Shown: in pieces, positions 19,919 to 31,940 of the stretch | Numbering within the stretch: the stretch's first letter is position 1 | Layout of the letters: every line of letters starts with the position of its first letter | Assembly: GCA_035699085.1 (NCBI GenBank) | Contig: DASSBG010000008.1 | Coordinates: forward strand, 65,832-129,831 | DNA from: DASSBG01 sp035699085 | GTDB taxonomy: Bacteria > Pseudomonadota > Gammaproteobacteria > Xanthomonadales > Rhodanobacteraceae | DNA: 64,000 nucleotides | Reading direction: 5' to 3' | Translations under genes and position numbers: made by a program | The notes under the pieces: model-generated | Databases searched by the model: none | The model's input: the letters and a program-made list of their open reading frames with translations, nothing else | Told to the model about the DNA's origin: nothing

Positions 19919-20476
19919 TTGAACTCCAATCCCACACGACCGGGCAGCGACAACCAACTGCTGATCCACACCCTGACCCCAAGCCTGCGTTCACCCCTGC
20001 TGTCGATGGTCCGGCGTATTGCCGACTGCGGCTGCAGCTTGGTGGACGTGCGCGTCGCCACGCTCGGTGCCGACGCCTCGGTGGCGCTGCTGGCCCAGGG
20101 CCCGTGGGATGCGATAGCCAAGCTTGAGTCGGCGCTGGGCAAGTTCGCCCGCGACGGCGACCTGCACCTGTCCTGGTACCGCACCGCGCCCCGCGGTCCG
20201 CAGGGCCATTTGCTGCCCTACATGGTCGAGGTGATCGCCGCCGACAAGCCCGGCATCCTCGTGGAGGTGATCGACTTTTTCAGCCGCCGCGGCATCAGCG
20301 TCGAGCAGCTGTCGTCGATGCGTTACCATGCGATGCAGACCGGTGCCGAGATGTTCTCCGCGCAGATCACCATCGGCATTCCCGCCGACAGCCACATCGC
20401 TTCGCTGCGCGACGATTTCATGGAGCTGTGTGATGGCCTCAACCTCGATGCCATCATGGACCCGATGAAGTTCTGA
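19919..20476 (+). CDS. gcvR: GcvR-like ACT-domain regulator
   Basis: The 185-residue protein has two ACT domains (about 12-85 and 97-180), the second with YMVEVIAADKPGILVEVIDFFSRRGI. This is the architecture of GcvR, which in E. coli binds GcvA and represses the glycine cleavage operon. The start is taken as the TTG at 19919, with GAAGGAA upstream. It is transcribed away from dapA and followed 21 bases later by bcp; the dapA/gcvR-bcp arrangement is conserved in gammaproteobacteria. Confidence 0.87.
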   Translation: MNSNPTRPGSDNQLLIHTLTPSLRSPLLSMVRRIADCGCSLVDVRVATLGADASVALLAQGPWDAIAKLESALGKFARDGDLHLSWYRTAPRGPQGHLLPYMVEVIAADKPGILVEVIDFFSRRGISVEQLSSMRYHAMQTGAEMFSAQITIGIPADSHIASLRDDFMELCDGLNLDAIMDPMKF

Positions 20477-20497
20477 CCAACGCGAGGCGCACAGGCG

Positions 20498-20953
20498 ATG
20501 ATCGATACCGGCAGCAAAGTACCCGATTTGAGTGGCACCACCGGCGGTGAAGCGTTGTCGCTGGCCGACCTGCGCGGCCACTGGGTGGTCGTCTATTTCT
20601 ACCCCAAGGACAACACGCCCGGCTGCACCATCGAGGCGAAGGATTTCCGTGACCTGCAGCCGGAGTTCGAGCGCCGCAACGCACGCATCCTCGGCGTGTC
20701 GCGTGACTCCGCAAAGTCGCATTGCAACTTCAGCGACAAGTACCAACTGCCTTTTCCCCTGGTGGTCGATGCCGATGAAGCTTGGTGCAAGGCCTTCGAC
20801 GTGCTGCACGAGAAGTCCATGTTCGGCAAGAAGTACATGGGGGTTGTGCGCAGCACCTTCCTGATCGACCCCAAGGGCATCGTGCGTGAAGCATGGCGTG
20901 GCGTGAAGGTGCGCGGCCACGCGCAAGCCGTGCTGGACGCCATTGGCGACTGA
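20498..20953 (+). CDS. bcp: Peroxiredoxin Bcp / PrxQ
   Basis: The 151-residue thiol peroxidase reduces H2O2 and organic hydroperoxides. The peroxidatic Cys43 is in YPKDNTPGCTIEAKDF. The E. coli resolving cysteine five residues later is a lysine here; Cys76 (KSHCNF) and one Cys near residue 93 are the alternatives. A Cys in the middle helix fits the atypical 2-Cys PrxQ type known from Xanthomonas. Regeneration would need thioredoxin or a similar donor. It is cotranscribed with gcvR. Confidence 0.93.
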   Translation: MIDTGSKVPDLSGTTGGEALSLADLRGHWVVVYFYPKDNTPGCTIEAKDFRDLQPEFERRNARILGVSRDSAKSHCNFSDKYQLPFPLVVDADEAWCKAFDVLHEKSMFGKKYMGVVRSTFLIDPKGIVREAWRGVKVRGHAQAVLDAIGD

Positions 20954-21034
20954 CCGCCGCCGCGACGGCCGTGTGCGGCCTCCCGTGCGCGGCCGGCGCG
21001 CTTCCCCGAGCAACCCCATGAACGAGCCCACCGC

Positions 21035-22419
21035 ATGACACGAAGTGCCGCGCGCAAGCGCATCTACGCCCTCGACACCAACGTCCTCCTGCATGACCCG
21101 GCTTCGCTGTTCCGTTTCGAGGAGCATGATGTCTTCATCCCGATGACCGTGCTGGAGGAGCTGGACGAAAAGAAGATCGGTGGCTCCGAAGTGGCGCGCA
21201 ACGCGCGCCAGGCCAGCCGCTTCCTCAGCGGCCTGATCGAGCGCGGCAATGGCAACGGCATCACCGACGGCCTGCCGCTGACCACGCCCGAGGGCCTCAA
21301 GCTGTCGCGCAGCGGCGAGCAGGGCCGGCTGTACTTCCAGCACCTGTCCGGCAACGGCAACGGCAAGGCGGACAACCGCATCCTCGCGGCCGTGGTCGAC
21401 CTGCGCGACCAGCACCCGGACGCAGCCGTGATCCTGGTGACCAAGGACATCAACCTGCGGATCAAGGCCACCATCCAGGGCTTGACCGCGGAGGACTACG
21501 AGAACGATCGCGCACTGGATGATTTCGCCCTGCTGTTTCCGGGCTCCGCGCAGCTGGACGCGGATTTCTGGGAGCAACATCCCGAAGTGCGCTCATGGTC
21601 GGACCACGGCCGCACCTATTACGAGGTAAAGCCGCTCGAGGGCAACGGCTGGTACCCCAACGAATGCCTGTGGATGCCGGCCGAAAACGGCGTTGAATTG
21701 AGGGTGCTGGATGTCGACGAGGACAAGGCGAGGCTGGTGCTGCTCGATGACCACACCCACGCCAGCCGCAGCGTCTGGGGCATCTCGGCGCGCAACCGCG
21801 AACAGAACTTTGCCCTCAACGTGCTGATGGACCCGGACGTCGACTTCGTCACCCTCCTCGGAAATGCGGGCACCGGCAAGACGCTGCTGGCGCTGGCCGC
21901 GGGCCTGGCCCAGGTGATGGACCAGCAGCGCTACCGCGAGATCATCATGACCCGCGCCACGGTGCCGGTCGGAGACGACATCGGCTTCCTGCCGGGCACC
22001 GAGGAGGAGAAAATGACGCCCTGGATGGGCGCGCTCACCGACAACCTCGAAGTCCTGGCCGACCCTGGCGAAAGCGGCGCATGGGCACGGCAGGCGACCA
22101 ATGACCTGCTGACTTCGCGAATCAAGATCCGTTCGCTGAACTTCATGCGCGGGCGCACCTTCCTCAGCCGCTACGTGATCATCGACGAGGCCCAGAACCT
22201 CACGCCGAAGCAGATGAAGACGCTGATCACCCGCGCCGGCCCTGGCTGCAAGATGATTTGCCTGGGCAACGTCGAGCAGATCGACTCGCCCTACCTGACC
22301 GAAACCACCTCGGGCTTGACCTATGCGGTCGACCGCTTCAAGCAGTGGAAACACTCGGCCCACATCACCCTGCGCCGCGGCGAACGCTCGCGGCTCGCCG
22401 ACTTCGCCGCGGAGGCCCT

Positions 22420-22423
<4 letters not shown>
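21035..22423 (+). CDS. PIN-PhoH fusion ATPase
   Basis: The 462-residue protein combines an N-terminal PIN-like RNase domain (about 8-140, with YALDTNVLLHDP and acidic residues further on in NRILAAVVDL) and a C-terminal PhoH P-loop ATPase domain (about 240-460, Walker A GNAGTGKT at 276-283, Walker B FLSRYVIIDEAQNLTP). Such PhoH2 proteins act as ATP-driven RNA helicase/nucleases, often described with toxin-antitoxin loci, but no antitoxin gene is visible here. The next gene, thiD, overlaps its stop by four bases. Confidence 0.9.
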
Positions 22424-23238
<815 letters not shown>

Positions 23239-23298
23239 CGACGGCCGGAACAGGGGATCGGGATTGGGAGGCGCTGGCGCGGCCGCGGGTCGGCGTCG

Positions 23299-24489
23299 CT
23301 AGAAGCTCATGGTCCAGAGCATCTCGAACTCGAGCTGGCGGCTGCCATCGCCGCGCGCCATGCGGGCGCTGCCCGGCAAACCGAGTACGAACTCTGCTGG
23401 CGCGTAGTTGGCCATGAAGTGCCATTGCGCATGGCTGCCGACATCCACGCTGTAAGATGCCGCCACCGCGTAATCCGCGGCGCTCTCGCTGAGCACGTTG
23501 TCCAGCAGCGCCGACGTCGCGTGCGGCTGCTCGCCGGTGCTGTAGCGCAGGCTCCAGCGGCTGCTGTTGTCGATCTCGTGCATCAGCGTTGCGCTGTAGA
23601 TGTCCAGGTCACGCCAGCGGAACTCGGGGCTGTTGCCGCTGCCCAGCACCGCCAGCAGGCGTCGCGGCAAGGATGCCGAGACGAACGGCTCGGTGCTGCT
23701 GTACATCACGCGGTCGACGCCCGCGCGCCACTGGGTGCTGGGGCTCATGGCCCAGCCCAGGCCGACATGCGCCTGCGCCGGGATGTCCAGATCGCCCGGT
23801 TTGCCGTAAATGCCGCGGTACTTCTGGAACGCATCCATGCGAATGCGTGAGCGGTAACTCGCGTACCAGCTCAGCCGCGGCGCAAAACGGTCGCTTGCGC
23901 GCACTTCAAGGCCCGCGCCGTGCGAGGTTTCCGTGAGCGCCGCGATGCCGGAGTGCGGCATGCTGACGGTGAAGTTGTAGCCATCGAGCAGCGGCGCGGC
24001 AAAGCGCTGGTGGGCCAGTACCACCGATGCGCCAACGTGGCCCGCGGCGCCAAAGTGGCCAACGATGCCCGGCTTGGTCACGCTCCCGCTGAAGGGGGTG
24101 CCGCCGACCATGTCCAGCAGTGGCGTGGCCGATGGCCGGTCGCCATGGGCATGGGTGAAGCTGATGGCGTCGCCACGTACATCCAGGCGCAAGGCGAATG
24201 GCGAGTCGGCAGCCGCCCGCGTGTCTACATGGAATGAGGGCGGGCGCTCAAGCGCACCGTCGAGCACGGTCGGCGGCGCGGCGTGCGCCACGGGCTGTGC
24301 CCAATCGAAATCCGGAGTAATGCGGTTCAGCGCGTAGGCGCGCCAACGGGCCATGAGGTCGCTGGAATGCGGCGCAGCCGAAGCTGCCAGCGGCACTCCG
24401 AGAAACGCCCCCACCAAAAAGGAAAGGGGGAGCGCCCGTGACCGGAACGCTCCCTCAAATGTGCGCGAGACCGCTTTTGCTCGTCGCAT
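23299..24489 (-). CDS. Predicted outer-membrane beta-barrel protein
   Basis: The 396-residue protein has a signal peptide (about 1-40, hydrophobic LPLSFLVGAFLGVPLAASAA). The mature part is rich in alternating strands such as RLSWYASYRSRIRMDAF and WRAGVDRVMYSS, and it ends LEFEMLWTMSF with a terminal Phe, the outer-membrane assembly signature. I do not recognise a specific family, and a FadL-type transporter seems unlikely from the N-terminus. A consensus-like promoter lies 43 bases upstream. It converges with thiD. Confidence 0.65.
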   Translation of the reverse strand: MRRAKAVSRTFEGAFRSRALPLSFLVGAFLGVPLAASAAPHSSDLMARWRAYALNRITPDFDWAQPVAHAAPPTVLDGALERPPSFHVDTRAAADSPFALRLDVRGDAISFTHAHGDRPSATPLLDMVGGTPFSGSVTKPGIVGHFGAAGHVGASVVLAHQRFAAPLLDGYNFTVSMPHSGIAALTETSHGAGLEVRASDRFAPRLSWYASYRSRIRMDAFQKYRGIYGKPGDLDIPAQAHVGLGWAMSPSTQWRAGVDRVMYSSTEPFVSASLPRRLLAVLGSGNSPEFRWRDLDIYSATLMHEIDNSSRWSLRYSTGEQPHATSALLDNVLSESAADYAVAASYSVDVGSHAQWHFMANYAPAEFVLGLPGSARMARGDGSRQLEFEMLWTMSF

Positions 24490-24531
24490 AGCCCTGTGCA
24501 GCTTTCCGTAGGAGTGGCAAGTTGCGAGCGC

Positions 24532-24560
24532 ATTATCCCGCCCGCGCCACGACGTGTCAA
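24532..24560 (-). promoter_or_regulatory. Strong sigma-70 promoter
   Basis: On the minus strand TTGACA is followed by exactly 17 bases and GATAAT. It drives the beta-barrel gene at 23299-24489, 43 bases from its ATG. The -35 is a perfect consensus. Confidence 0.8.
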
Positions 24561-24921
24561 GCATGCAACAGTGGCGTGGCAAAAAACCATCGACTGCTTC
24601 GCATGAAGCCGATCCCGCCGGGTTGCCGCGCGCGCCGCCGCCGGTGCCGGATCCCGCTGCAATCACCAGGATTTCAGTCACTTGCGGCGCGCAGCAGGCG
24701 CAGCGGCCGGGTACCGCGCGTGCGCCGCCGACTGCCATCAAGCGGCTATCGCGGTGTTGCTTGCACGCAACGGCAGATGAACGGCCTCCAGCGGCGGGCG
24801 GCGACCTGCAAACGCAGGCGGTGAGGCCGGTCGGCATCAATGCCGGTTTCTTGATCCAGTCCCTTGACACCTCACTGACCCTAACTGACACTGAACCCAG
24901 TCTATCCCCGCGGAATCCCAC
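24561..24921. other. Intergenic region, no gene seen
   Basis: These 361 bases lie between the divergent promoter of the barrel gene and the secreted-protease operon. Several frames stay open by GC bias, but none has a convincing start or a recognisable sequence. A promoter for the rightward operon is expected here, but I could not identify one. Confidence 0.45.
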
Positions 24922-25239
24922 ATGAAACTTCTCCCTGCCCTGCTTGCCGCCATGGTGGCGACGGGTGCGGCCGGCGCGCACGCGCAGGCCATCGATGCCA
25001 GCCGGCCGGCCGTGAAACTTGGGCCTGCGAATGCAGGCAACGCGCCCGTGCCAGTCATCAGCGCCGGGCGCTCCGGCCTCTTGAAGCCGGTGGCCAAGTT
25101 CGCGCCCAACTGGACCCGCGTCACGGCCAGCCGCCGGCCAGACGGCACGCTGCAGGCGCGCTGCGACGTCGTGCACAGCCCAATGGTGACTGCCGCGCAG
25201 CAGCGCGACACGCGCACCGTCACGCCGGCGAGGAAGTGA
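24922..25239 (+). CDS. Small secreted protein, partner of the metallopeptidase
   Basis: The 105-residue product has a signal peptide (MKLLPALLAAMVATGAAGAHA, cleavage near residue 21). The mature part of about 84 residues is polar and Ala/Val/Arg-rich with a single Cys (RCDVVHS). No family is recognised. It stops eight bases before the metallopeptidase start, so the two genes form an operon. An inhibitor or chaperone of the peptidase is possible but is only inferred from position. Confidence 0.65.
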   Translation: MKLLPALLAAMVATGAAGAHAQAIDASRPAVKLGPANAGNAPVPVISAGRSGLLKPVAKFAPNWTRVTASRRPDGTLQARCDVVHSPMVTAAQQRDTRTVTPARK

Positions 25240-25247
25240 GACAGACC

Positions 25248-27443
25248 ATGCGCAAGCTTTGCCTTTCCCTGCTTCTCCTCCTGGCCGCCGGCTGGGCCCA
25301 TGCCGACAGTACGGAGATCACCATCCCGGCCTTTGCCTTCAAGGACGTGGCGGTCACCGTGCCCGAGGGCACGCGCCTGCTGACAGTTACCGCCACGGTC
25401 GATGGCGGCCATGCCGGCAAGCTCGACATGTACGCGTCGGATACGGAATTCACCACCGGCATTGCGAATGCCTCCTACTATTCCCGGAATTCGGACGGCA
25501 CGGCACGGCTGAGCATCGCCGACTGGAGTCATCCCGCGCTGCACGCCGGTACCTGGCATTTCGCACTGAGCAACCACCTGGCGACCACGGCGACGGTGAC
25601 CTTCACCACTGCCGTGGCCACCTCCAGCCGCCCCAATACGGTGTTCGAGATCAACTTCGACGAGCCATCGCAGACCCTGAAGGACGTGATGGGCTGGACA
25701 AAGACGTCGGACTGCGATGTAGGGCCCTGGAACGACGCAACGCCGCTCGACAGCGACCATGACGGCACCAACGACACCACCCTCGGAGCATTCCGCAAGA
25801 GCCTGCTGATCGACGCCACCGAAAAGCTGGCGCCGCAGGTGCACAGCGCGGTGCCGATCACCGTCCAGGCCTGCTGGACCAAGTACGGCGATGCCGACGA
25901 TGCCGACAGCTGGACGCTGGCGGCCGCCGGCCCGACCTACAGCTTCGCCGAAACGCCCGGCTTGCCCAACCAGGAGGTCTGGTACTCGACGCCAGCGGCG
26001 GTGCGGCTCGCGGGCACCAAGATGTGCAAGTTCGATCCCTCCGAAATCAGCTGCGAGATCCCCGACATCGTCGTTCGCTACAACAGCGACAAGGTCGCGG
26101 AGCACAACTATGACGATGTACACGACGAGCGGCTGATCGTCTCGGTCACCGTGCACGAGTTGACCCACGGCCTCGGCTTCCTCAGCGGCGTCGACACCAG
26201 CCCCACCTATGACGACGATGACGACGCCAGCACGGACGAAGTGGACAATCCCGACTTCGGCAGTTTTGGCGACCGCAACGACATCTTCACCCTCAACGTC
26301 GGCTACACCCGGGGCGACGACGTCACGACCTTCGCCGACCTCGACCTGGCCGACGCCCAGGCCGCTCTCGAGTCGGGCACCCACCTGGTCTGGAACGATG
26401 CACGGCTGGCAATGAATCCTGTCAACCAGCTGCGCGGCAACAGCTATCCGGACGACCTGGTGCCGCTGTACGCGCCATCCGACGCCGAGCCCGGCTCCAC
26501 GCTGTCGCACTTCGACGACGATTCGAACCCCGGCCAGCTGATGGACCACTTCATCCAGCCGAACTATCCGACGACGGTCGGCCTGGCCGAGCCGGTGCTG
26601 GAAAAGGTGGGCTGGTCCATCGACACGAAGGAGGCGCCGATCAAGGGCACCTGGAACGATCCGAAGCACAGCGGTCACGGCATCGACCTTGAACCGTTCG
26701 CCCGGGACCCGGCCGGCGACATCTACGCGGTCGAGTTCTACACCTTCGACGACAGCGGCAAGAGCACGTTCTTCCTCTCCAGCGGGCGCTTGCGCGACGG
26801 CCATTACGAGAGCCGGGACACCGCCGGCGAGCCGGCGCCGTTGCAACGGCCGATGTATGACCCGGCGACCCACGGTTCCCGCCCCGACCCGGGCTACACC
26901 GGCAGCCTGAGCATCGACTTCACGGGCTACGCCGCCGCCGACCCGGCGTGCGCAGGTCATACCGGCGAGCATCTCGCGCTCATGCGCTGGACCATCAACG
27001 ACCTCACCCGGACCTGGTGCATCCAGCCGATCCTCGCGCCGGAGGCGCACCCGGAGGCGGCCCACGACCTCAATGGCCTGTGGAACCATGGAGAGGGCGA
27101 CAGCGGCTGGGGCTTCAGCGTGATCAACTGGACCACCGGCGACAGCACCACGCTGAGCGCGCTGTTCTACTACTACGACAAGGACAACAAGTCGCGCTGG
27201 GTGCAGGCGGAGCCGAATGCCTACGGCCCCGGCACCACCTTCAACCTCTACCAGCTGACCGGTTACTGCCGCGCCTGCGGCGAGCAGCCGATCCCGGCCG
27301 AGCAGGTTGGCACGCTGATGCTGGACCTCAATGCGCCAGACGGTACACTGACCGGGAACACGTTGTCCATCGACATCGACAACGGCACCTTCAAGCGCAC
27401 CGACGTGCCAGTCCAAATGCTCTCGCGGCCGCCGGGCGACTGA
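25248..27443 (+). CDS. Secreted leishmanolysin-like zinc metallopeptidase
   Basis: The 731-residue precursor has a signal peptide (about 1-20), a beta-rich pre-peptidase-like region (about 20-125), a catalytic region (about 125-455) and two C-terminal repeats beginning at residues 467 (GTWNDPKHSGHG) and 610 (GLWNHGEGDSGWGF). The zinc site is HELTHGLGF (H303, E304, H307). Eleven residues along there is Ser rather than His or Asp, so the third ligand is probably distal: H421 in LSHFDD, with a Met-turn at M432 (QLMDH). That layout resembles leishmanolysins (M8) more than classical metzincins. The start is the ATG at 25248, and a terminator follows. The substrate is unknown. Confidence 0.75.
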   Translation: MRKLCLSLLLLLAAGWAHADSTEITIPAFAFKDVAVTVPEGTRLLTVTATVDGGHAGKLDMYASDTEFTTGIANASYYSRNSDGTARLSIADWSHPALHAGTWHFALSNHLATTATVTFTTAVATSSRPNTVFEINFDEPSQTLKDVMGWTKTSDCDVGPWNDATPLDSDHDGTNDTTLGAFRKSLLIDATEKLAPQVHSAVPITVQACWTKYGDADDADSWTLAAAGPTYSFAETPGLPNQEVWYSTPAAVRLAGTKMCKFDPSEISCEIPDIVVRYNSDKVAEHNYDDVHDERLIVSVTVHELTHGLGFLSGVDTSPTYDDDDDASTDEVDNPDFGSFGDRNDIFTLNVGYTRGDDVTTFADLDLADAQAALESGTHLVWNDARLAMNPVNQLRGNSYPDDLVPLYAPSDAEPGSTLSHFDDDSNPGQLMDHFIQPNYPTTVGLAEPVLEKVGWSIDTKEAPIKGTWNDPKHSGHGIDLEPFARDPAGDIYAVEFYTFDDSGKSTFFLSSGRLRDGHYESRDTAGEPAPLQRPMYDPATHGSRPDPGYTGSLSIDFTGYAAADPACAGHTGEHLALMRWTINDLTRTWCIQPILAPEAHPEAAHDLNGLWNHGEGDSGWGFSVINWTTGDSTTLSALFYYYDKDNKSRWVQAEPNAYGPGTTFNLYQLTGYCRACGEQPIPAEQVGTLMLDLNAPDGTLTGNTLSIDIDNGTFKRTDVPVQMLSRPPGD

Positions 27444-27477
27444 GGCAACGCCCGCGAACTGGCGCGGTCAACCCAAA

Positions 27478-27506
27478 CCCTCCCCGGTTCGCCGGGGAGG
27501 GTTTTT
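27478..27506 (+). terminator. Rho-independent terminator after the metallopeptidase
   Basis: A perfect 10-bp GC-rich stem (27478-27487 with 27492-27501) carries a TTCG tetraloop and is followed by TTTTT. It lies 34 bases past the stop. The following 260 bases up to ppsA hold no other recognised feature. Confidence 0.93.
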
Positions 27507-27767
27507 CATGCGCCCTGATCTCCCCGCGCCACGCGCGCCACCCCGGCGCCCGGGACCTGCGCCTCTCGCCGGCACCGCCACTGTCAGCCGCGTCTCACGT
27601 TCTCGCGTCGCCGCCCCAACGCTCACCTCACCCGCTGAACCCAGCGCCAACCACATGGCCGGCCCGCGGCCTCGCGCGCTTGTCTCGCACGCGTCGACAC
27701 GCGAAAATGAATGTTCCCGCGCGCCGCGCAAACGCGCCGCTCGCCTCGATCGAATGCGGAGATTCCC

Positions 27768-30155
<2,388 letters not shown>

Positions 30156-30199
30156 CTACCGCCCGTGGCGGTGCCTGCCTGCCGAAGCGTCGCGCCCCG

Positions 30200-30871
30200 C
30201 TACCAGGGTAGCGGCTGGCCGTTGGCGTGCCAGAAGCTGCCACTGTCGTCCAGGCCGAGACTGTCGAGACGGTCGACGAGGCCGGCTGCCGCCTGCGCCG
30301 GGGTGACATCGCCGTGGCCACCGACCATGTCGGTGGCGACGTAACCGGGGTGCAGCAGGAACACCGCGATCCCGCGCGGATGCAGGTCGACCGCCAGCGA
30401 CTTGCCGATGGCGTTCACCGCGGCCTTGGAAGCGCGGTAACCGTAGGAGCCGCCGGAGCCGTTGTCGGCAACCGAGCCCATGCGGCTGGTGATGATGCCG
30501 ATTTTCGCGCCGTCGGCGAGGTTTGCCAGCAGCGCCTGCACCACGCGCAGCGGGCCCAGCGCGTTGACCTCGAACTGGCGGCGCATGCTGTCGAAGCCGG
30601 CGGCGTCGATCGATCCCAGCGACTGGCGGTCGAGGACGCCGGCGTTGAGCACCAGCAGGTCGAGGCGCGCCTCGCCCAGCCGCGCGGCCAACCCGGCCAG
30701 CGCCGCTGCGTCGGTGACGTCGACGCCGGACTCGATGCGTGCGCCGGTCGCCTCCAGTTCCTTGCTGGCGTGGCGGCAGGCGCCGATGACGTGGTCGCCG
30801 CGGCCAGCGAAATGCTGCGCCAGTGCAAGACCGATGCCGCGGTTGGCGCCTGTGATCAGGACAGTGCTCAT
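30200..30871 (-). CDS. Short-chain dehydrogenase/reductase
   Basis: The 223-residue Rossmann-fold oxidoreductase has the cofactor motif TGANRGIG (8-15 region), NAG at about 76-78, and the catalytic YxxxK (Y145, K149) in GYRASKAAVNA. It resembles C-factor/CsgA-type SDRs in length and in the early ITGANRGIGLALAQ. The substrate cannot be told. The start is the ATG at 30871 with AGGAG nearby. It converges with ppsA and is followed by the dienelactone hydrolase gene upstream on the same strand, 133 bases away. Confidence 0.88.
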   Translation of the reverse strand: MSTVLITGANRGIGLALAQHFAGRGDHVIGACRHASKELEATGARIESGVDVTDAAALAGLAARLGEARLDLLVLNAGVLDRQSLGSIDAAGFDSMRRQFEVNALGPLRVVQALLANLADGAKIGIITSRMGSVADNGSGGSYGYRASKAAVNAIGKSLAVDLHPRGIAVFLLHPGYVATDMVGGHGDVTPAQAAAGLVDRLDSLGLDDSGSFWHANGQPLPW

Positions 30872-31004
30872 GGGGTTCTCCTGTTGGACGTTGGGCTGCG
30901 CTCGCAGGTGGCGTCGGGCGTGCGATGTCGGACTGGGTACCCGCGGCGCCAACGCGACCTGCGACGAGGACGATCAAGACGCCGCAGCGCATGCATGATG
31001 GTGT

Positions 31005-31745
31005 TTACAGGCTTTCGCCGAACAGCTTCAGCAGCGCGTCCCAGTGGCGCTCCGCCGCCTCTGGGCTGTACACCGGCATGTCGGGCACGGCGAATCCGTG
31101 CCGGGCGTGTTCGTAGGTCACGACCTCATGGGTCACCCCCGCCTCCGTCAATGCGTCCTCAAGCTGCTGTTTCTCTGCATCGGTGAAGTGTGCGTCCTCG
31201 ATGGCTCCCGCGACGTACACGCGGCCGGTGATGCCGTCGACAAAACGATGCGGGCTGTCGGGCGAATCGGTAGCGAGGCTGCCACCATGGAACGAGGCCA
31301 CCGCGGCGAAGCGCTCCGGCAAGGCGCCGGCGGCAGTCAGTGCGCAATTTCCGCCCATGCAATAGCCGGTGGCGCCAAAGCGCTTGCCAGCCACGTCGGC
31401 GCGATCGGCAAGCGTGTCGGTGAAGGCGGTGGCGTCGGCAATCTTGCGCTCACGGGTCAGGCTGCCCACCAGCTGCTTCAGCCGTTCGCGCGCATCGGGG
31501 GCGGAGAACACCTCGGACGGGTCCATCGGTGCGTAGCTGCCCTCGCGGTAGTACAGGTCGGGCAGCAGCACCAGGTAGCCGGCATCGGCCAGGCGCTGGC
31601 CCATCTCCCACATCGAGGGCCGGATACCGAGCCCGTCCATGAAAAAAAGCACCCCGGGCCATGGCCCGCGCGACTCCGTGGGCGTAAACACCGAAGCCGG
31701 GCACCGGCCGTCGCGCGTCTCGATGATGATGGCCTCGCGCGTCAT
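31005..31745 (-). CDS. Dienelactone hydrolase family protein
   Basis: The 246-residue alpha/beta hydrolase has a Cys nucleophile in GYCMGG (C129), with D184 (GAIEDAHF) and H216 (HARHGFAV) completing the triad of the dienelactone hydrolase family. Proteins like this cleave dienelactones or other small esters, but the actual substrate is unknown and no aromatic degradation genes are nearby. It is cytoplasmic, with no signal peptide. The start is the ATG at 31745. Confidence 0.9.
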   Translation of the reverse strand: MTREAIIIETRDGRCPASVFTPTESRGPWPGVLFFMDGLGIRPSMWEMGQRLADAGYLVLLPDLYYREGSYAPMDPSEVFSAPDARERLKQLVGSLTRERKIADATAFTDTLADRADVAGKRFGATGYCMGGNCALTAAGALPERFAAVASFHGGSLATDSPDSPHRFVDGITGRVYVAGAIEDAHFTDAEKQQLEDALTEAGVTHEVVTYEHARHGFAVPDMPVYSPEAAERHWDALLKLFGESL

Positions 31746-31898
31746 GGCATCGCTCCAATGCGAAGGAATCCGCCCATGATAGCGCCGGCGCCCGTGGCGT
31801 CCCGGCCGCGGGCTGAAGCTGTGGCTGTCGGGACAACGGTTCCGTCGTCCGGATGCTCCCGTGGCCGCCACTCTGGAACTCACGCTGATGCGCGCGTC

Positions 31899-31940
31899 GA
31901 TGTCGGATCCGCCGCCTGCGGCGGCTTGACCCGACCTACC
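31899..31940. repeat. REP-like palindrome, family 2
   Basis: The palindrome runs from GATGTCGGATCCGCCGCC, loop TGC, to GGCGGCTTGACCCGACCTAC. It overlaps the TAG stop codon of the MFS gene read on the minus strand. Related copies lie near 33359 and 39407-39560. Confidence 0.65.
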
